Shown here one piece after another: positions 11,245 through 22,526 of a stretch of DNA of 64,000 nt. The DNA lies in the NCBI RefSeq assembly GCF_947507565.1, contig NC_089176.1:1674001-1738000 (forward strand), written 5' to 3'. Origin of the DNA: Oscarella lobularis (taxonomy: Eukaryota; Porifera; Homoscleromorpha; Homosclerophorida; Oscarellidae). Position 1 is the first letter of the stretch. Every line of letters starts with the position of its first letter. Under the pieces are notes generated by a model. It saw only the letters and a program-made list of their open reading frames with translations, was not told the DNA's origin and ran no database searches. A program made the position numbers and the translations under genes.

Positions 11245-12586
11245 GCGAAGCGCGTTGTTCGTCGCGCATTCAAAACTGTACAGATTTCGTCAAGTGCGCG
11301 AAACGCTTCTTTTCTTGTGACTCGCCTAGCTTTCTCGATACATTCCTCTATCCGGTTTGTCAGGCACGTGGGACGGATACATTCAATTTCTGGCTTGGTC
11401 AAGTCTCGATCTGTCTCTCCAACTTGACGAGCACCACTATTGCCGAAGTGTACGGCATCAATCGCACAGTTGCACCGTTTGCGGAGGAGTGCCGTCTTGT
11501 TGACCATCGCCTATTCAATGACTTCGACACGTGTTTGCAACGCTATGACCTATGCACCGTGCAGTTTTCAAGGTCAGATGCGTTGACGTTTCGAGAGACT
11601 TTGAGAAAATTCTCAGCATATCGCGATAGCAATTTCAACACCGTGCTGGACATAGTTCGATCCTGTCCGAACGAAACGACCGTCCGTCAACTCAGATCGG
11701 TTTTAGAAGCTGAAGGCTTTGTTATATGCGGATCGATTGACACAGAGCAGAGTCCCCAGTCGTCGTTTATTGATGTCCTTGCGACATTTTTTGAGAGCTT
11801 GATTTCCGGAACCGGCAATTCTCTGCATCTGAACAGCGATGCTTTGTTGGAATGCGAAAGTCGGCGTGGCAATAGAATTCGTCGTGCTGTCAACGAAAGT
11901 TCGGGAGCTTTTGGGATCATCACTAACGGCACGAATGCAACGAGTCCGATCGACATTTGCCAGCTACTCGATAACTCGCAGCCAGAAACTCCTAACGTCA
12001 CTGTCGACTGTCCCGTGTGCGGTGACGGCGTTCTTCAGATCGACTCCGAAGAATGTGACGATAGCAATACAGTTCCAGGCGATGGGTGCTCGGATACTTG
12101 CGAGCTTGAAGAGGGCTTCGGTTGCCGTACTTCTGTGGGAGAGCGGACGGTTTGTTACAATAAGACGTGTGGCGATGGAGTACGCGTTCCCGGCGAAGAT
12201 TGTGATTCCGGATCGGACGGCTACGGATGCGAATCGTTCAGCTGCACTATACTCGACGGTTTTGAGTGTCCAGTTAACGCCGAATTCAACGGCTCGAGCG
12301 AGTGCTTCAATTGCGGAAATGGAATTCGAGAATTTTTTGAGGAGTGCGACACTCTGAATGGCACAGGCAAAGACATTGACGGCTGCAACGACACTTGCAA
12401 CATTGTTGAGTTATTCACATGTACGGGCAAGCGGGGAGCAGAAAGCGATTGCAAACACGTCGCCGTCGATTTCAACGTCGCCGACAAGACGACACTTAAT
12501 CGTACAGTCCTTTACCGCGAGGCAAATACGATCGTCCTGTTGGCGCCCAAAAGAGAGAACCTGGACGCTTCTGCATTTGGCAATGA
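11245..12586 (+). other. Gene A: large Cys-rich exon with three DUF4215-type repeats
   Basis: This is one long clean exon of about 1.34 kb. Its first 250 residues contain spaced Cys residues with no domain I recognise. Three repeats follow, each starting CGDG/CGNG and containing ECDD or EDCDS and a Cys-rich end (near 12017, 12167 and 12313). This is the DUF4215/Myxo_disulph_rpt pattern known from extracellular proteins. The absence of any lesion here contrasts with the EGF and NIDO exons upstream. Confidence 0.8.
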
Positions 12587-12623
12587 GGTATTCTATAATT
12601 GTACCGTGAGAAAGCATTTTAAG

Positions 12624-12731
12624 GTTTAACCACGGATCACAAGTGGGCAAGGGGGCGTAACCCAGGCACGGATTGAACGTCACAATGTGCGCGCGTTGCC
12701 TATCCATCTCCTCTAAGATCCGTGGTTTAAC
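12624..12731. mobile_element. Small MITE/SINE-like insertion in gene A intron
   Basis: A 15-bp inverted repeat (14 of 15 matching) bounds about 108 bp: GTTTAACCACGGATC at 12624 and its complement ending at 12731. On the minus strand the interior contains GTTCAATCC, which resembles a pol III B box. It lies in an intron that is longer than its neighbours. I see no clear target-site duplication. Confidence 0.5.
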
Positions 12732-12752
12732 TAACTGTACGTAACTTTTAAG

Positions 12753-15700
12753 GACTGGAAAGAAGTAGTCGTCGAATTGACTAATCCTTTGTACAGTCTG
12801 GAAGAAAGGGTGCGTTTCTCTTTTCTGTCTTTTCATTTCTTCATTCTTCTCTCGCAGGTTATCTTTTCCACTAGTACTGCAGTCTCTGTCAACAAACTGA
12901 CACCTGAGGAAAGAAGCAAAATTATCGGAGTTTCTACTATTCAATTTGTTACGGAATCCGGCAGGTATGTTGCAACGGTTGCTTTCTGTTTCAGTTTGAT
13001 AGAAAAACTTGTATTTAGTGAAGGGATCAGAGTTGTACGCGGAGCGAGTCCAGCCAATTTGACTCATGTCCTTCTTAGCTTGGGGTACTTCAGCTCTAGC
13101 AGAAGTCCGGATTTTAATCCAAGGTACGCTTAGTGACGTACTGTAAATAACTTCTCGGCTGACTTTGTCCTTCTTATAGATTCCTTCTGATCACAGTCAT
13201 TGATTCGAATACGTATTCAACGCCCGTTGTAGGCTTGACCGTTCAATTCGTTGGAGAGAACGACGACGCGCCTGTCTTGACGATAGGGAGTACGAATTCA
13301 CCCAATTGTGGATCAAAGTTCACAACTCTCCTGTTTTCTTTTAGCATCGGTTGCACACTACGAAGAAGGCAGCCAAACGCCTATTGGCATCACGAGCAAC
13401 TCGCTTAACCTGACAGACCCAGATCATCCATTGTAAAGCGTTTTTTGCTCTTTTTGTGCTTAACTCACAGTTGCAATTTTTTTGCAACCACCTGCTTAAC
13501 TCGTCAACAGTAAAAATTCGTTCTGGCGGAAGTGGGTCTTTGGCGATTATAAACAACGAAAAAACTGTCCAGTCGGAAGTAAACTATTTAAGCTCTCGAG
13601 GCATCGTGCAATTAAATTAATTTAATAAGGTAAAACCCTTGGGAAAGGAAATTGTTCTCACTGGAAATGCGACTGCTGATGTTTTCCAAGCTCTGCTCAA
13701 TAACGTCACTTACACAAATTCGTAAATATAAATATGCAAATTTTTACCCTTTCACTAAATTCTTCTAATCTAGCGAGCCAGAGTTTGAAGGCCTTGACGA
13801 CGTCTATATTGAATTTAGTGTCTTTGACGGAAAATTTAAGACAGTGAAACAAGTTCTGTACGCTCAGAATATGTAGTTTTTTAGCATATTGATGGTACAC
13901 TTCAGCGTACGACTGATTGACTTTAACGTCGCTCCGGTTGTAAGATTCCTTCAAGCTGAGGTGGGAACAATTTCGTACACCGAAGGACACTCTCCCAGTT
14001 TCCTCTCTGTCGGCGTCAACATAACAGACGTCAACGACGTAGTAATGGCAGGGTACGTCTTTAAATTTCAATGAAAGCACAACTGTAACTTGTCTTTTTC
14101 TCTCTATAGAGCAACGGTACTGTTAGTCGATGGTCATAGCGGGGATGCCTTGGTTCTCAATAAGTCAACTGCTGCAGATGTGGGCATATCGGTTCAGAGT
14201 CAAGACAACTATCAGTCCATAGTAGGTCTAAATTAATCCTCATATTGGTTTTCATTCACTGTGTGTTATGCAGACGCTTTCTGGTTCAGCTAGTATCCCT
14301 AATTACGAAATGATTTTGTCGTCGTTGGGCTTCATCAATAATCTTAGTCCTCCTGTAAATCTTTCATCAGACCCAAGGTTAAAACTCTGATGTTTTGGAT
14401 GTTTGTGCTATCATGTTGTTTCTCTTATAGAATGGCAACCGTCATTGTGGACGATGGTCAGAATCGCAGTGTTCCGGCAGCAATTCGAATAGTTGTCATT
14501 CCGGCTAGCGATGGTCTCATTCTTCGATTCACGCCGCCGAGCCAGCCTCTGCAATTCGCATCGCTTGCCGACAGATCTCATTCCATCACATTCACTGAAA
14601 ACGGGTCGCCAGTAAAAATTTTACCGAATGATACCGTTCTGGTTGACGTGGATAGTTTCTATGCTGGCAACGCGACGTTTTCATTCAATACCACTCGCAC
14701 TGGTGAAATCATTTTGGTCGACGTGAGCATAGCCAGTAGTCACGGAGTCACTGTTATCGGACAGGGTACATCAAGTACCTATTTGAGCGGAATTGCGTCG
14801 TTTGCGGCCTATCTAGAGGTAAAACGTCCTGTTCATCATTTTTCTGCCCACTTCACTTGGTATTTCTTCAGATATTGCTTTCTGTTACGTACAGCAATAC
14901 AGCGTCTGAACCGGAGAAAATTGTTCCTCAGATTGTTGTCATGGTGTGGGATATGGAAGGAGCGGCTAGCCTCCCGGTCTTTGTTTCTGTTTCTACCTCG
15001 TTCATCAACGATGGTCCGCAGTTGAATTTGGGCGTTGGCCTAGGCAAAGACGATCGAATACAATTCGTTGAAAATCAGAAAATCGGGCAGCACATCGTAA
15101 GTCGAGCACACGATGTCTTAATCAGTGATTCGGTTGAAGGAAACAACATCACGAGCATGACAGTCGAATTGACGTAAGAAAGTAGAAAGGAACAAATTCT
15201 ACGTAGCATTTCTTTTTCTTGTGTGCAGCGCAAATTACCCAGGCAGGCTCGATGCCGTTGAATACGTTTACTTGCGTAAATCGAGGGCATGTCCTGGCCT
15301 AATGGTAAGTGGAAACGATACAGATAATTGTTCATGCACCTCGTTGATTTCTTTAAGTATCAACCGGATAGCTCAGGAAAACTGCTAACGTTCACTGGTA
15401 TGGACGACGGCAAGGTATAAGTGACAATAATCTTTCAGATGGCATCAAAAACGTACATTTTTGTAGCTCTACGCTTGCATGGTCGGCAGGCTGTTCTACT
15501 TTTCGTCGGCTGATGAGCCAACAGTATTTGTCAGCGACTCGTCTTTAGAGAAAATCGGCCGCAAGGTGTGCACACAGACTAGTAAATCGCCACCATAAAT
15601 CTAACTGCTGCATGTACTTTCTTTGCTCGGCTGGGAAGATCTTAGTTACTGTCTTCGACAACGGAATTTCACCTGCGAGCAGCAGCGCCGCGTCCTATGT

Positions 15701-16762
15701 GGACATTGTCACTATCAACGACAATCAGCCGCGATTTGCGATTCATAACGAAACTGAATGCATTACAGAAACTACCAACAATCGTGGTAATCGACGTCGA
15801 CGTCGTGATGTTAAAGGGGAAGAGGCAGAGACAGATGAACGTGAGCCGTTTGTTCAAAAGCGGAAGGTTTGCTCTGCAAAATGTCATGCACTAGCAGTTT
15901 TTAGCTGAACTTGGGTATGATTCTATAGAGAGTTTACGTGACTTTGATTGAAGTCGAAGGGGCGTCGAACGATAGGGTTAATCCAGGAACAGCGGTGGTC
16001 TTGAAATTTTCGCACGAAACAAATATGCCGTCAGTTCACCGGCCGTCTGACTTGTCGAGCATAATCAGGTTTTCGCCCAACCATTTGAACAACGTTCCTG
16101 TCTTTGGATTATGGGACAATAATCGCACTCTTGCCATCGTCTTTCCAAAGGGAGCCTATCAGTGGAAAAGCTCAGATTTCTGTGGAACGAAAGACGTGAA
16201 ACTCACTTTTGTTGGAAAAGATCGAGGTTTGGTTAGAATGCTATTGAAAATTTGCGTTTTCCGCATCAAAACTTTTTAGCTAATTCCTGTCAGTCATGCG
16301 ATTATGGCATTTGCCACTTCTCCGGAATTCCCTGTCGCGTCACTGGCACTTACACTATCGAGTATGAAAAACCTGCAGTGACCTCAAATATATCCACGTC
16401 GAGTGGACTTGTCGTTGACGAAGAGACTGTCGTCGTCAATTGGGCAGTCGTTGCTTTAGCAATAGTGTGCATTTTCATCACTGCTGTCGCTGTAGCAGTG
16501 ATGGGTTGGCGTTACAAAAGGTTAGTCGATGAAGCAATCACACAAATTTCATTATTACGTGTGCTTTTTGTGTCAGAGGTCTGTAGAAGGGAAGGGGTGA
16601 ATGATTGAAACACGCCGCGTGCTGCTAGCATTAGAAATTGAATGTTGTTGCAATTCTTCATTCGCGTTCTGTCTTTTCTTTTCTGCTGCTGTTAGATTGT
16701 TGTGTCTTAGATACCTGGATTTGAGCGAAGCTGAATTAGAGGCCATGTCGTACCTAAATTGA
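12753..16762 (+). other. Gene A: cadherin/CSPG-like repeats, transmembrane helix, C-terminus
   Basis: The exons show patterns such as ENDDAPVL...YEEGS, VLTGNAT...LLNNVTYTN and LSGSASIPNYEMIL with V.DDGQN, typical of CSPG/FREM-like or cadherin-like extracellular repeats. RRRRRD at 15792-15809 looks like a proprotein convertase site. NWAVVALAIVCIFITAVAVAV (about 16438-16501) is one transmembrane helix. A last exon at 16711-16762 adds YLDLSEAELEAMSYLN and a stop, giving a tiny cytoplasmic tail. The junction near 13434 does not splice in frame, and TAA lies at 13618-13620. Confidence 0.7.
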
Positions 16763-16989
16763 CCGAAGAGGCCGAGTTCGTCAAGGAAGATTGCGTGAGC
16801 GGTGAATTTAATCATAATGAGTTGTCCTTTAGCTCTCAAGACTAGATCTAATAGAAGGCCAATTTTTCTCTATTGTTATGTTGACGCGGGTAGGTTTCCC
16901 ATCATATTTGGAAGCGCTGGTAGCGAGGAGAAGATTTGCGCTCGTCTCCGCTGTATATGTCACCGCGTTCGATCGGCCAACGAAATTTT

Positions 16990-18890
16990 GATTGGGCGCT
17001 GAGAGAAAAATAGTTTTAGTGGATGTCCTTCGGTGGACTCTCGCAGCAGCCCGTGAGCGGCGATAAGGGACCTGGAGCATGGGCGTGTGCATCTAAAAGG
17101 AGAAGACTCTTCAAGCAGACTCGACCGCAAATTGCTGATAAGAACAGCGGGACTAGCACCATGCACAGAGCAAAGACCAATGAATACTGGACGTACCTGA
17201 AATATTTATTAGTGATCATAGACTCAAGGTGGCTACTTGAGACTATACCTCTCGGAGTGGAATCGAACCGTCCATCTAAAATCTAAAAGCGTAGAGGCCA
17301 TCAGCGAAGCAGACTAGGTAAAAATCAATGATGATCAACAATATGCGTTTGGTGGTGCTGCTACCATACCGGACTGTGAGCTGCCGAATGCAATACAATG
17401 CCAAGTGTGTAACCAGCCTTCCCAATACAAACGAGTCTTGATCAAGAAGATTTAAGGTATTCAATGGCCTATGGAAAACAGTCAAGAAAAACTACTGTGA
17501 ATAAGATAATATTATACGTATCATAATTTTTCATCAGCGGATGAAAGAAGAGTCCAGCAACATGTGAAAACCGATTGGCTACAGGAGCTGGTTTTGGCAG
17601 AGGCTAAACAAATCGATGAATAATCTATTTAGCCGAACAGGTTTTAATTAATAGCCAGAGCTCTGGGCTTCTGTTTGAGTACCCTATGAAGGCTATGATA
17701 ACGTTTTGTCTTTGACTCAATCCTCTTCTGCACTATTGCTTGCCAACTTTCAATATCTCCGTCCTGATCCAAAGCTACTAGTGAAGTTTCTTCCTCCGGT
17801 TTTTTTACAGAAGTTGAATCAGACAGCTCTCTTGTGGCGGATGATATGACCTCATTGACCTGTATTACATTGGTAAACTGCAAACAATGTTTGCCTACTA
17901 AAAACAAACCTCCAGCATGTCAATTCGATGGCCTAGGCTGTAGTGAGGATTAAAAAAGTCTGACGTCAAATACGGGACTGCCTATCCTGATCCAATTAAA
18001 TAAACAATGGCACCAACGTTTCCAGTCATACCTGATGTGGGCGCATAACAGCGGCAGCCACTATGGCTTTGTGCCTTAGCATCCCAAATTGAGGAAAATA
18101 GAAACTATTTTGTAAATGAAGCAGAATCTTCATAACTTCAGCTGCAACCTAGGTACATAGGTGAAATAAGATCCTTATATAGCGATTCTCTCACATCTGA
18201 AAGATTGGAGTGGCCTGCGAGAATCAGACTTTCAGCTCCTTCCAGAGATGCTTGAACTCAATCGTAGTCATCGCGTGCAAGGAACCCTGGAAGAAAGAGC
18301 GTTACTTACTCGAAAACAACAAGTCAATAAATGACACTGACTAAGCCAAGAGACACATTGAAAAGCGCTCCATAAGAGTTCTACTTATTACATACCTGCA
18401 ATTAGGTCCAGAAGATAAACAGGAGTTTTCTTTTGGGCTTGCTCGTCTGGCAAAGGATACGGCTCAAGGCCGTCGTCTTCGTCGTCGCTAAAATTTAAGA
18501 TATAGCGCGCACGTGGCGTAATAGACAAAGCACGACTCTACCTATCATTGGCATCAACCTTTTCAACCACACTTTTTCCTATCAATGGTTCAGATTCAGA
18601 TGCTCTGGAAGAATCTTCTTCGGTCTCTCTTTGTTCAGTCAGCCTATTGAAATTTTTACAACTAATACAAATTAGCAAGCCAACTCTAGCACCTATTCGA
18701 ATCTTCTGGAAGCTTAGATAGAGACCAGAGCAACTTCACTTCATCGTCAACATCATACTAAGAATTACAGTTCACTGAAGTAAACAATGTTTATAGTCTC
18801 GAGAATGAATGTACTGTGGGATGTGAGCAAGGGCGTCAAACCGACATTGAAATCCTGCAGTTCCGCTCCGAGAGTCCTTTTAGAGACCTA
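16990..18890 (-). pseudogene. TELO2: TELO2-like (Tel2) C-terminal fragment, damaged
   Basis: TELO2 is a co-chaperone scaffold that stabilises PIKK kinases in the cytoplasm. At least nine short exons on the minus strand match its C-terminal half in order: DDEDDGLEPYPLPDEQ with PVYLLDLI (18396-18487), AAEVMKILLHLQNSFY (18032-18148), YLTSDFFNPHYSLGHRIDML (17910-17981), WQAIVQKRIESKTKRY (within 17650-17859), NRFSHVAGLFFHPLMKNYD (about 17520-17600) and DSFVLGRLV (about 17390-17470). Exon 18195-18286 has an in-frame TGA (plus-strand 18258-18260), and the last exons (WPLRF, then VRPVFIGL) do not join in frame. The N-terminal half is absent, since the foldback element and IDS lie upstream. I call a truncated pseudogene. 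Confidence 0.75.
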
Positions 18891-18917
18891 GGTGTAAATA
18901 AGGAAAATAACGAGAAG

Positions 18918-20603
18918 TAGAGTAGGACCTCGGCTTTCGGACATTCTGCGATTTCGGACGCTCGCACAGCAAATCTAGCGAACCGATTCTGGCTTCCTAT
19001 GGCGCATTTGAAAGCCCAATCCCTGCCAGGAAGATGTGCCAGAGCGCGAATCAATAGACCAAACCCTCATGATTTTATGAGAAGATTAGCGCGCGCAGGT
19101 CAAATCCTCCGCTTTCGGACAACAGTATCGCTTTCGGACACGTATGCGTAGCTCATTCAAATTTTAATGTTTCGCCTAGAATTTTTTTTCACAAAATCCT
19201 CTATCATAGAGCTTTCGAACGCAGTAAAGCTTTAGCCAAATGGTCTAGTCTATCGCATGCTAAAAATCGACGAATATACCGACATCGCACCTCGGTGTTC
19301 GGACACCAGTTATTCCGTTTGCAAAGCCCAAATCCGTTTCTAAAAGGATATTCTGAATTTTCTGTAAGGTATTTAAGACGATTTTCAAAAGCAGCTTAAA
19401 AAGAGTAACTTTGCTAAGCAATTGGGCTGTTTAGTGCATGAAAATGCATTTCTTGGGTTTGCTTTAGTAGCCATAAAACTAAATATAGCAACGAAAATAC
19501 CCAAACTGGCACAGAAGCAAGCGGTGCGAAGAAAAAGTCACCCTAAAACTTCGTATTAATGAAAAATTCTGCCGCATACAGTACTTTACGCCAAATGCAT
19601 TTGTCGTGCTGATTTTGATCGCAACGTCAGAAACATTACATAAAAGTACGCCTTTTTACAGTATCTGTCTCTGGAGTGCTCTTCCATAAGTAGAGTAAGT
19701 ACATTTTTAGCGGCATTGAGTTTCATGAAGATATCACAGCCAGAGTGTGATACCAAGAATCTGAAATTCGATCTTTATATAAGAGCACTCAAACTGAAAT
19801 TCTTAGAACGCAATAGATAAATTAATAAACGCAGATGGTCAGCTTGACGTAGCCTGAGCTCTTGGCAATATACCATAAACAGTACAAACACTATGATAAA
19901 GTTTGAACAAACTGCATTTTGCGTAACGTCCTGTACTGGTATATGTGACAGAATTTTTCAATAATATGAAGTTTAAGGGTGACTTTTTCTTCGCACCGCT
20001 TGCTTCTGTACCAGTTTGGGTAATCTCGTTGCTATATTTAGTTTTATGGCTACTAAAGCAAACCCAAGAAATGCATTTTCATGCACTAAACAGCCCAATT
20101 GCTTAGCAAAGTTACTCTTTTTCAAGCTGCTTTTGAAAATCGTCTTAAATACCTTACAGAAAATTCAGAATATCCTTTTAGAAACTGATTTGGGCTTTGC
20201 AAACGGAATAACTGGTGTTCGAACACCGAGGTGCGATGTCGGTATATTCGTCGATTTTTAGCATGCGATAGACTAGACCATTTGGCTAAAGCTTTACTGC
20301 GTTCGAAAGCTCTATGATAGAGGATTTTGTGAAAAAAAATTCTAGGCGAAACATTAAAATTTGAATGAGCTACGCATACGTGTCCGAAAGCGATACTGTT
20401 GTCCGAAAGCGGAGGATTTGACCTGCGCGCGCTAATCTTCTCATAAAATCATGAGGGTTTGGTCTATTGATTCGCGCTCTGGCGCATCTTCCTGGCAGGG
20501 ATTGGGCTTTCAAATGCGCCATAGGAAGCCAGAATCGGTTCGCTAGATTTGCTGTGCGAGCGTCCGAAATCGCAGAATGTCCGAAAGCCGAGGTCCTACT
20601 CTA
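18918..20603. mobile_element. Foldback DNA transposon, pogo/Tc1-like termini, TA target site
   Basis: The termini are inverted copies beginning GAGTAGGACCTCGG and flanked by TA on both sides (18918-18919 and 20602-20603). The outer arms, about 630 bp each (18920-19545 and 19973-20601), are nearly perfect inverted copies. Similarity fades towards a centre near 19760. The CCTCGG...CGGAC ends and the TA duplication resemble pogo/Tigger-type elements, which is an inference. No transposase is encoded: the reading frames in the arms are mirror images of each other. Confidence 0.85.
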
Positions 20604-20932
20604 CGTCTCCCTCTCTTTCTTAGTCCACTGCACCTTGCTTGGCGAAACAACGGGTCATCGACCGACATTGCGACTAGATGCAAAGAAGGGCGACGAGTTC
20701 GCTAATCCGGGACAAACGATTCCCGGATAACATTTTCAGTTTTTTAGCGTTTCTGCCGCCCTGTGAGGGATATGCCAATCGAAATCGTCTTCAACTTGAA
20801 CAGATGTTTCCTATTTTTGACCTGTTCCTCATCTGCAGAGGTAGAGAAGTCCTACGGCTAAGCTCTCACGTGGGAAAGTAGACTCCTACGTACACCTTGT
20901 AGAGCTACTCAGAGCTACTCACAAAAGGAACG
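20604..20932 (+). promoter_or_regulatory. Region upstream of the sulfatase gene
   Basis: About 330 bp separate the foldback element from the sulfatase ATG and must hold at least part of its promoter. I see no TATA box. A 10-bp direct repeat AGAGCTACTC occurs twice in tandem just before the start (about 20900-20920). Nothing else is recognisable. Confidence 0.35.
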
Positions 20933-22429
20933 ATGAAAACTTTCCTCATCCTCTACATTAGCGTTGCTCTCTTTGCGTTTTCTGAAGCTACAGATGAGAA
21001 AAAGAACGTTCTATTCATTGTCGTCGACGACCTTCGCCCCGATATCGGCGCTTATGGTCAAACGTACGTCCACACTCCCAACATTGACCAGCTTGCTAAA
21101 GAGTCACTTGTCTTTGACCGCGCCTACTGCCAACAAGCCATCTGCGCTCCGTCGAGAAATTCATTCATGACGGGGAGACGTCCAGATACCACAAAAGCGT
21201 GGAATTTCATCGATCATTTTCGCGAGCCGGGAGTGGGTCTCAACTGGACGTCACTGCCTCAATACTTTAAAAAGCACGGATACTTCTCGTCGGGCGTCGG
21301 CAAACTCTACCACCCCAACCTGCCTCCGAACTTCGATCCGCCCTCGTGGTCTGACCTTGACAAATTTCCTTTTGTCTATCCGTCGCCGCAGGGATGTCCA
21401 AACCATACTGTTTGGTGTCCGCTTCCTCGAAACGGTACCTATTTTTCGGATGTCAATTCGACGGAAGTCTTTCTCAAGCGTCTCCAGTATGTGGCTAAAT
21501 CAAAAGAGCCTTTCTTTTTGGGAATTGGTTTCCACAAGCCTCACCTGTCGTGGAGATTTCCAGAGGAGTTCTTGAAGTACTACCCTGGAATTGATAACAT
21601 AGCCCCAGCAAAACACCGTCTGCCGCCTGAGGGAATGCCGCCAGTTGCCTGGCATGAATGCATATCGGAAAACCGTTATTCTGACGTTCACTTCCCTATC
21701 AATTTGACGACGCCGTTTCCGATCGAAAGTCAGCAAATGATGCGTCGCGCTTACTATGCGGCGACGAGTTTTACGGATTCTCTCGTTGGCGAAATTCTCG
21801 ACAGTTTGAAAAATCTCGGTCTGGCTGACAATACGATCGTCTCGTTTCACGCTGATCACGGTTGGCAATTGGGTGAGCACAACGAATGGTGCAAGATGAC
21901 AAATTTCGAACTAGCGACTCGCGTGCCTCTCATGATTCGCGTTCCCTGGAAAAAGGCGGCAATGGGTAAAAAAACGAATGCGCTCGCTGAGCTTGTCGAC
22001 CTGTATCCGACACTCGTCGATCTCGCCGGACTTCCTCCTGCAAGTGAAGAGAATTTGGAAGGAACGTCATTGGCTGCTATATTCGACGATGTTAACCGAT
22101 CCGTCAAGAACGCTTCGTTGTCGCAATATCCCAGATGCAATCCTGATCCAACGAGTGAAAACAACGGCTGCATACAAACAAATCGAACAAACATCAGTTT
22201 CATGGGATACAGCATGAGAACGGATCGGTACCGCTACACAGAATGGGTCAAATGGAACGGAACCAAACTGAAACCGGAGTGGGAGAATCATGTCGGCGTA
22301 GAGTTGTACGACCATCAAAACGACGACGAGACCGACTTTGACGCATTCGAAAACGTGAACATCGCTTCGAAAAATCCGAGCGTAGTGAAAATGCTTAGCA
22401 AACAGTTGCACAATCTCGTTGGCCATTAG
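20933..22429 (+). CDS. IDS: Iduronate-2-sulfatase, intronless
   Basis: This enzyme is lysosomal and removes the 2-O-sulfate from iduronate in heparan and dermatan sulfate. The 498 residues are close to the vertebrate enzyme (about 550). Residues 1-20 form a signal peptide. Metal-binding Asp32-Asp33 lie in [18 protein letters not shown] (Cys71) is the sulfatase signature whose Cys becomes formylglycine, followed by [22 protein letters not shown] (about residue 308 on) supplies further active-site residues. NxT/NxS glycosylation sites are present. The ATG at 20933 is chosen because it opens the signal peptide. The single open frame with no intron is unusual beside its intron-rich neighbours and suggests an old retrocopy or intron loss. 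A damaged tandem copy lies 97 bp downstream. Confidence 0.93.
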   Translation: MKTFLILYISVALFAFSEATDEKKNVLFIVVDDLRPDIGAYGQTYVHTPNIDQLAKESLVFDRAYCQQAICAPSRNSFMTGRRPDTTKAWNFIDHFREPGVGLNWTSLPQYFKKHGYFSSGVGKLYHPNLPPNFDPPSWSDLDKFPFVYPSPQGCPNHTVWCPLPRNGTYFSDVNSTEVFLKRLQYVAKSKEPFFLGIGFHKPHLSWRFPEEFLKYYPGIDNIAPAKHRLPPEGMPPVAWHECISENRYSDVHFPINLTTPFPIESQQMMRRAYYAATSFTDSLVGEILDSLKNLGLADNTIVSFHADHGWQLGEHNEWCKMTNFELATRVPLMIRVPWKKAAMGKKTNALAELVDLYPTLVDLAGLPPASEENLEGTSLAAIFDDVNRSVKNASLSQYPRCNPDPTSENNGCIQTNRTNISFMGYSMRTDRYRYTEWVKWNGTKLKPEWENHVGVELYDHQNDDETDFDAFENVNIASKNPSVVKMLSKQLHNLVGH

Positions 22430-22526
22430 TATTCTGAACGCATGTGTGTCTAACAAAGACATGATTCTCATCTACCGACACGGGGGACGTTCCCAACTCA
22501 CGTGGAAGGGTACTCAACGACTTGCT

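Larger units (their letters stand above)
1540..16762 (+). pseudogene. Gene A: giant sushi/EGF/NIDO/AMOP/VWD transmembrane gene, decayed
   Basis: About 60 short exons encode, in order, a sushi remnant, a FAM171/CILP-like domain, eight sushi modules, ten EGF modules, NIDO, AMOP, VWD, an E-set-like region, a second EGF series, three DUF4215-type repeats, cadherin/CSPG-like repeats, one transmembrane helix and a short tail. The NIDO-AMOP-VWD core is that of MUC4, SUSD2 and insect Mesh, which act in cell adhesion and junctions. Lesions are many: a LINE in the first sushi exon; frameshifts near 1575, 2485, 4130, 4340, 5240, 6300, 7375 and 10168; stops TAG 6553-6555, TAA 9992-9994, TGA 10656-10658 and TAA 13618-13620; and Cys-to-Arg changes in two EGFs. 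I call a pseudogene. An internally initiated product from the better-preserved 3' half cannot be excluded. Confidence 0.78.

Noticed and set aside
17276-17650. Extra stops in the TELO2-like fragment between its RIESKTKRY and NRFSHVAG stretches
   Set aside because: They fall in a plausible intron (donor AGG|GTACTC, acceptor TTTAG), so they are not lesions; only the TGA at 18258-18260 and the scrambled last exons count.
18836-19054. Open frame MIRALAHLPGRDWAF... seen on both strands
   Set aside because: The same frame occurs at 20467 in the opposite orientation because of the foldback arms; no protein family resemblance.
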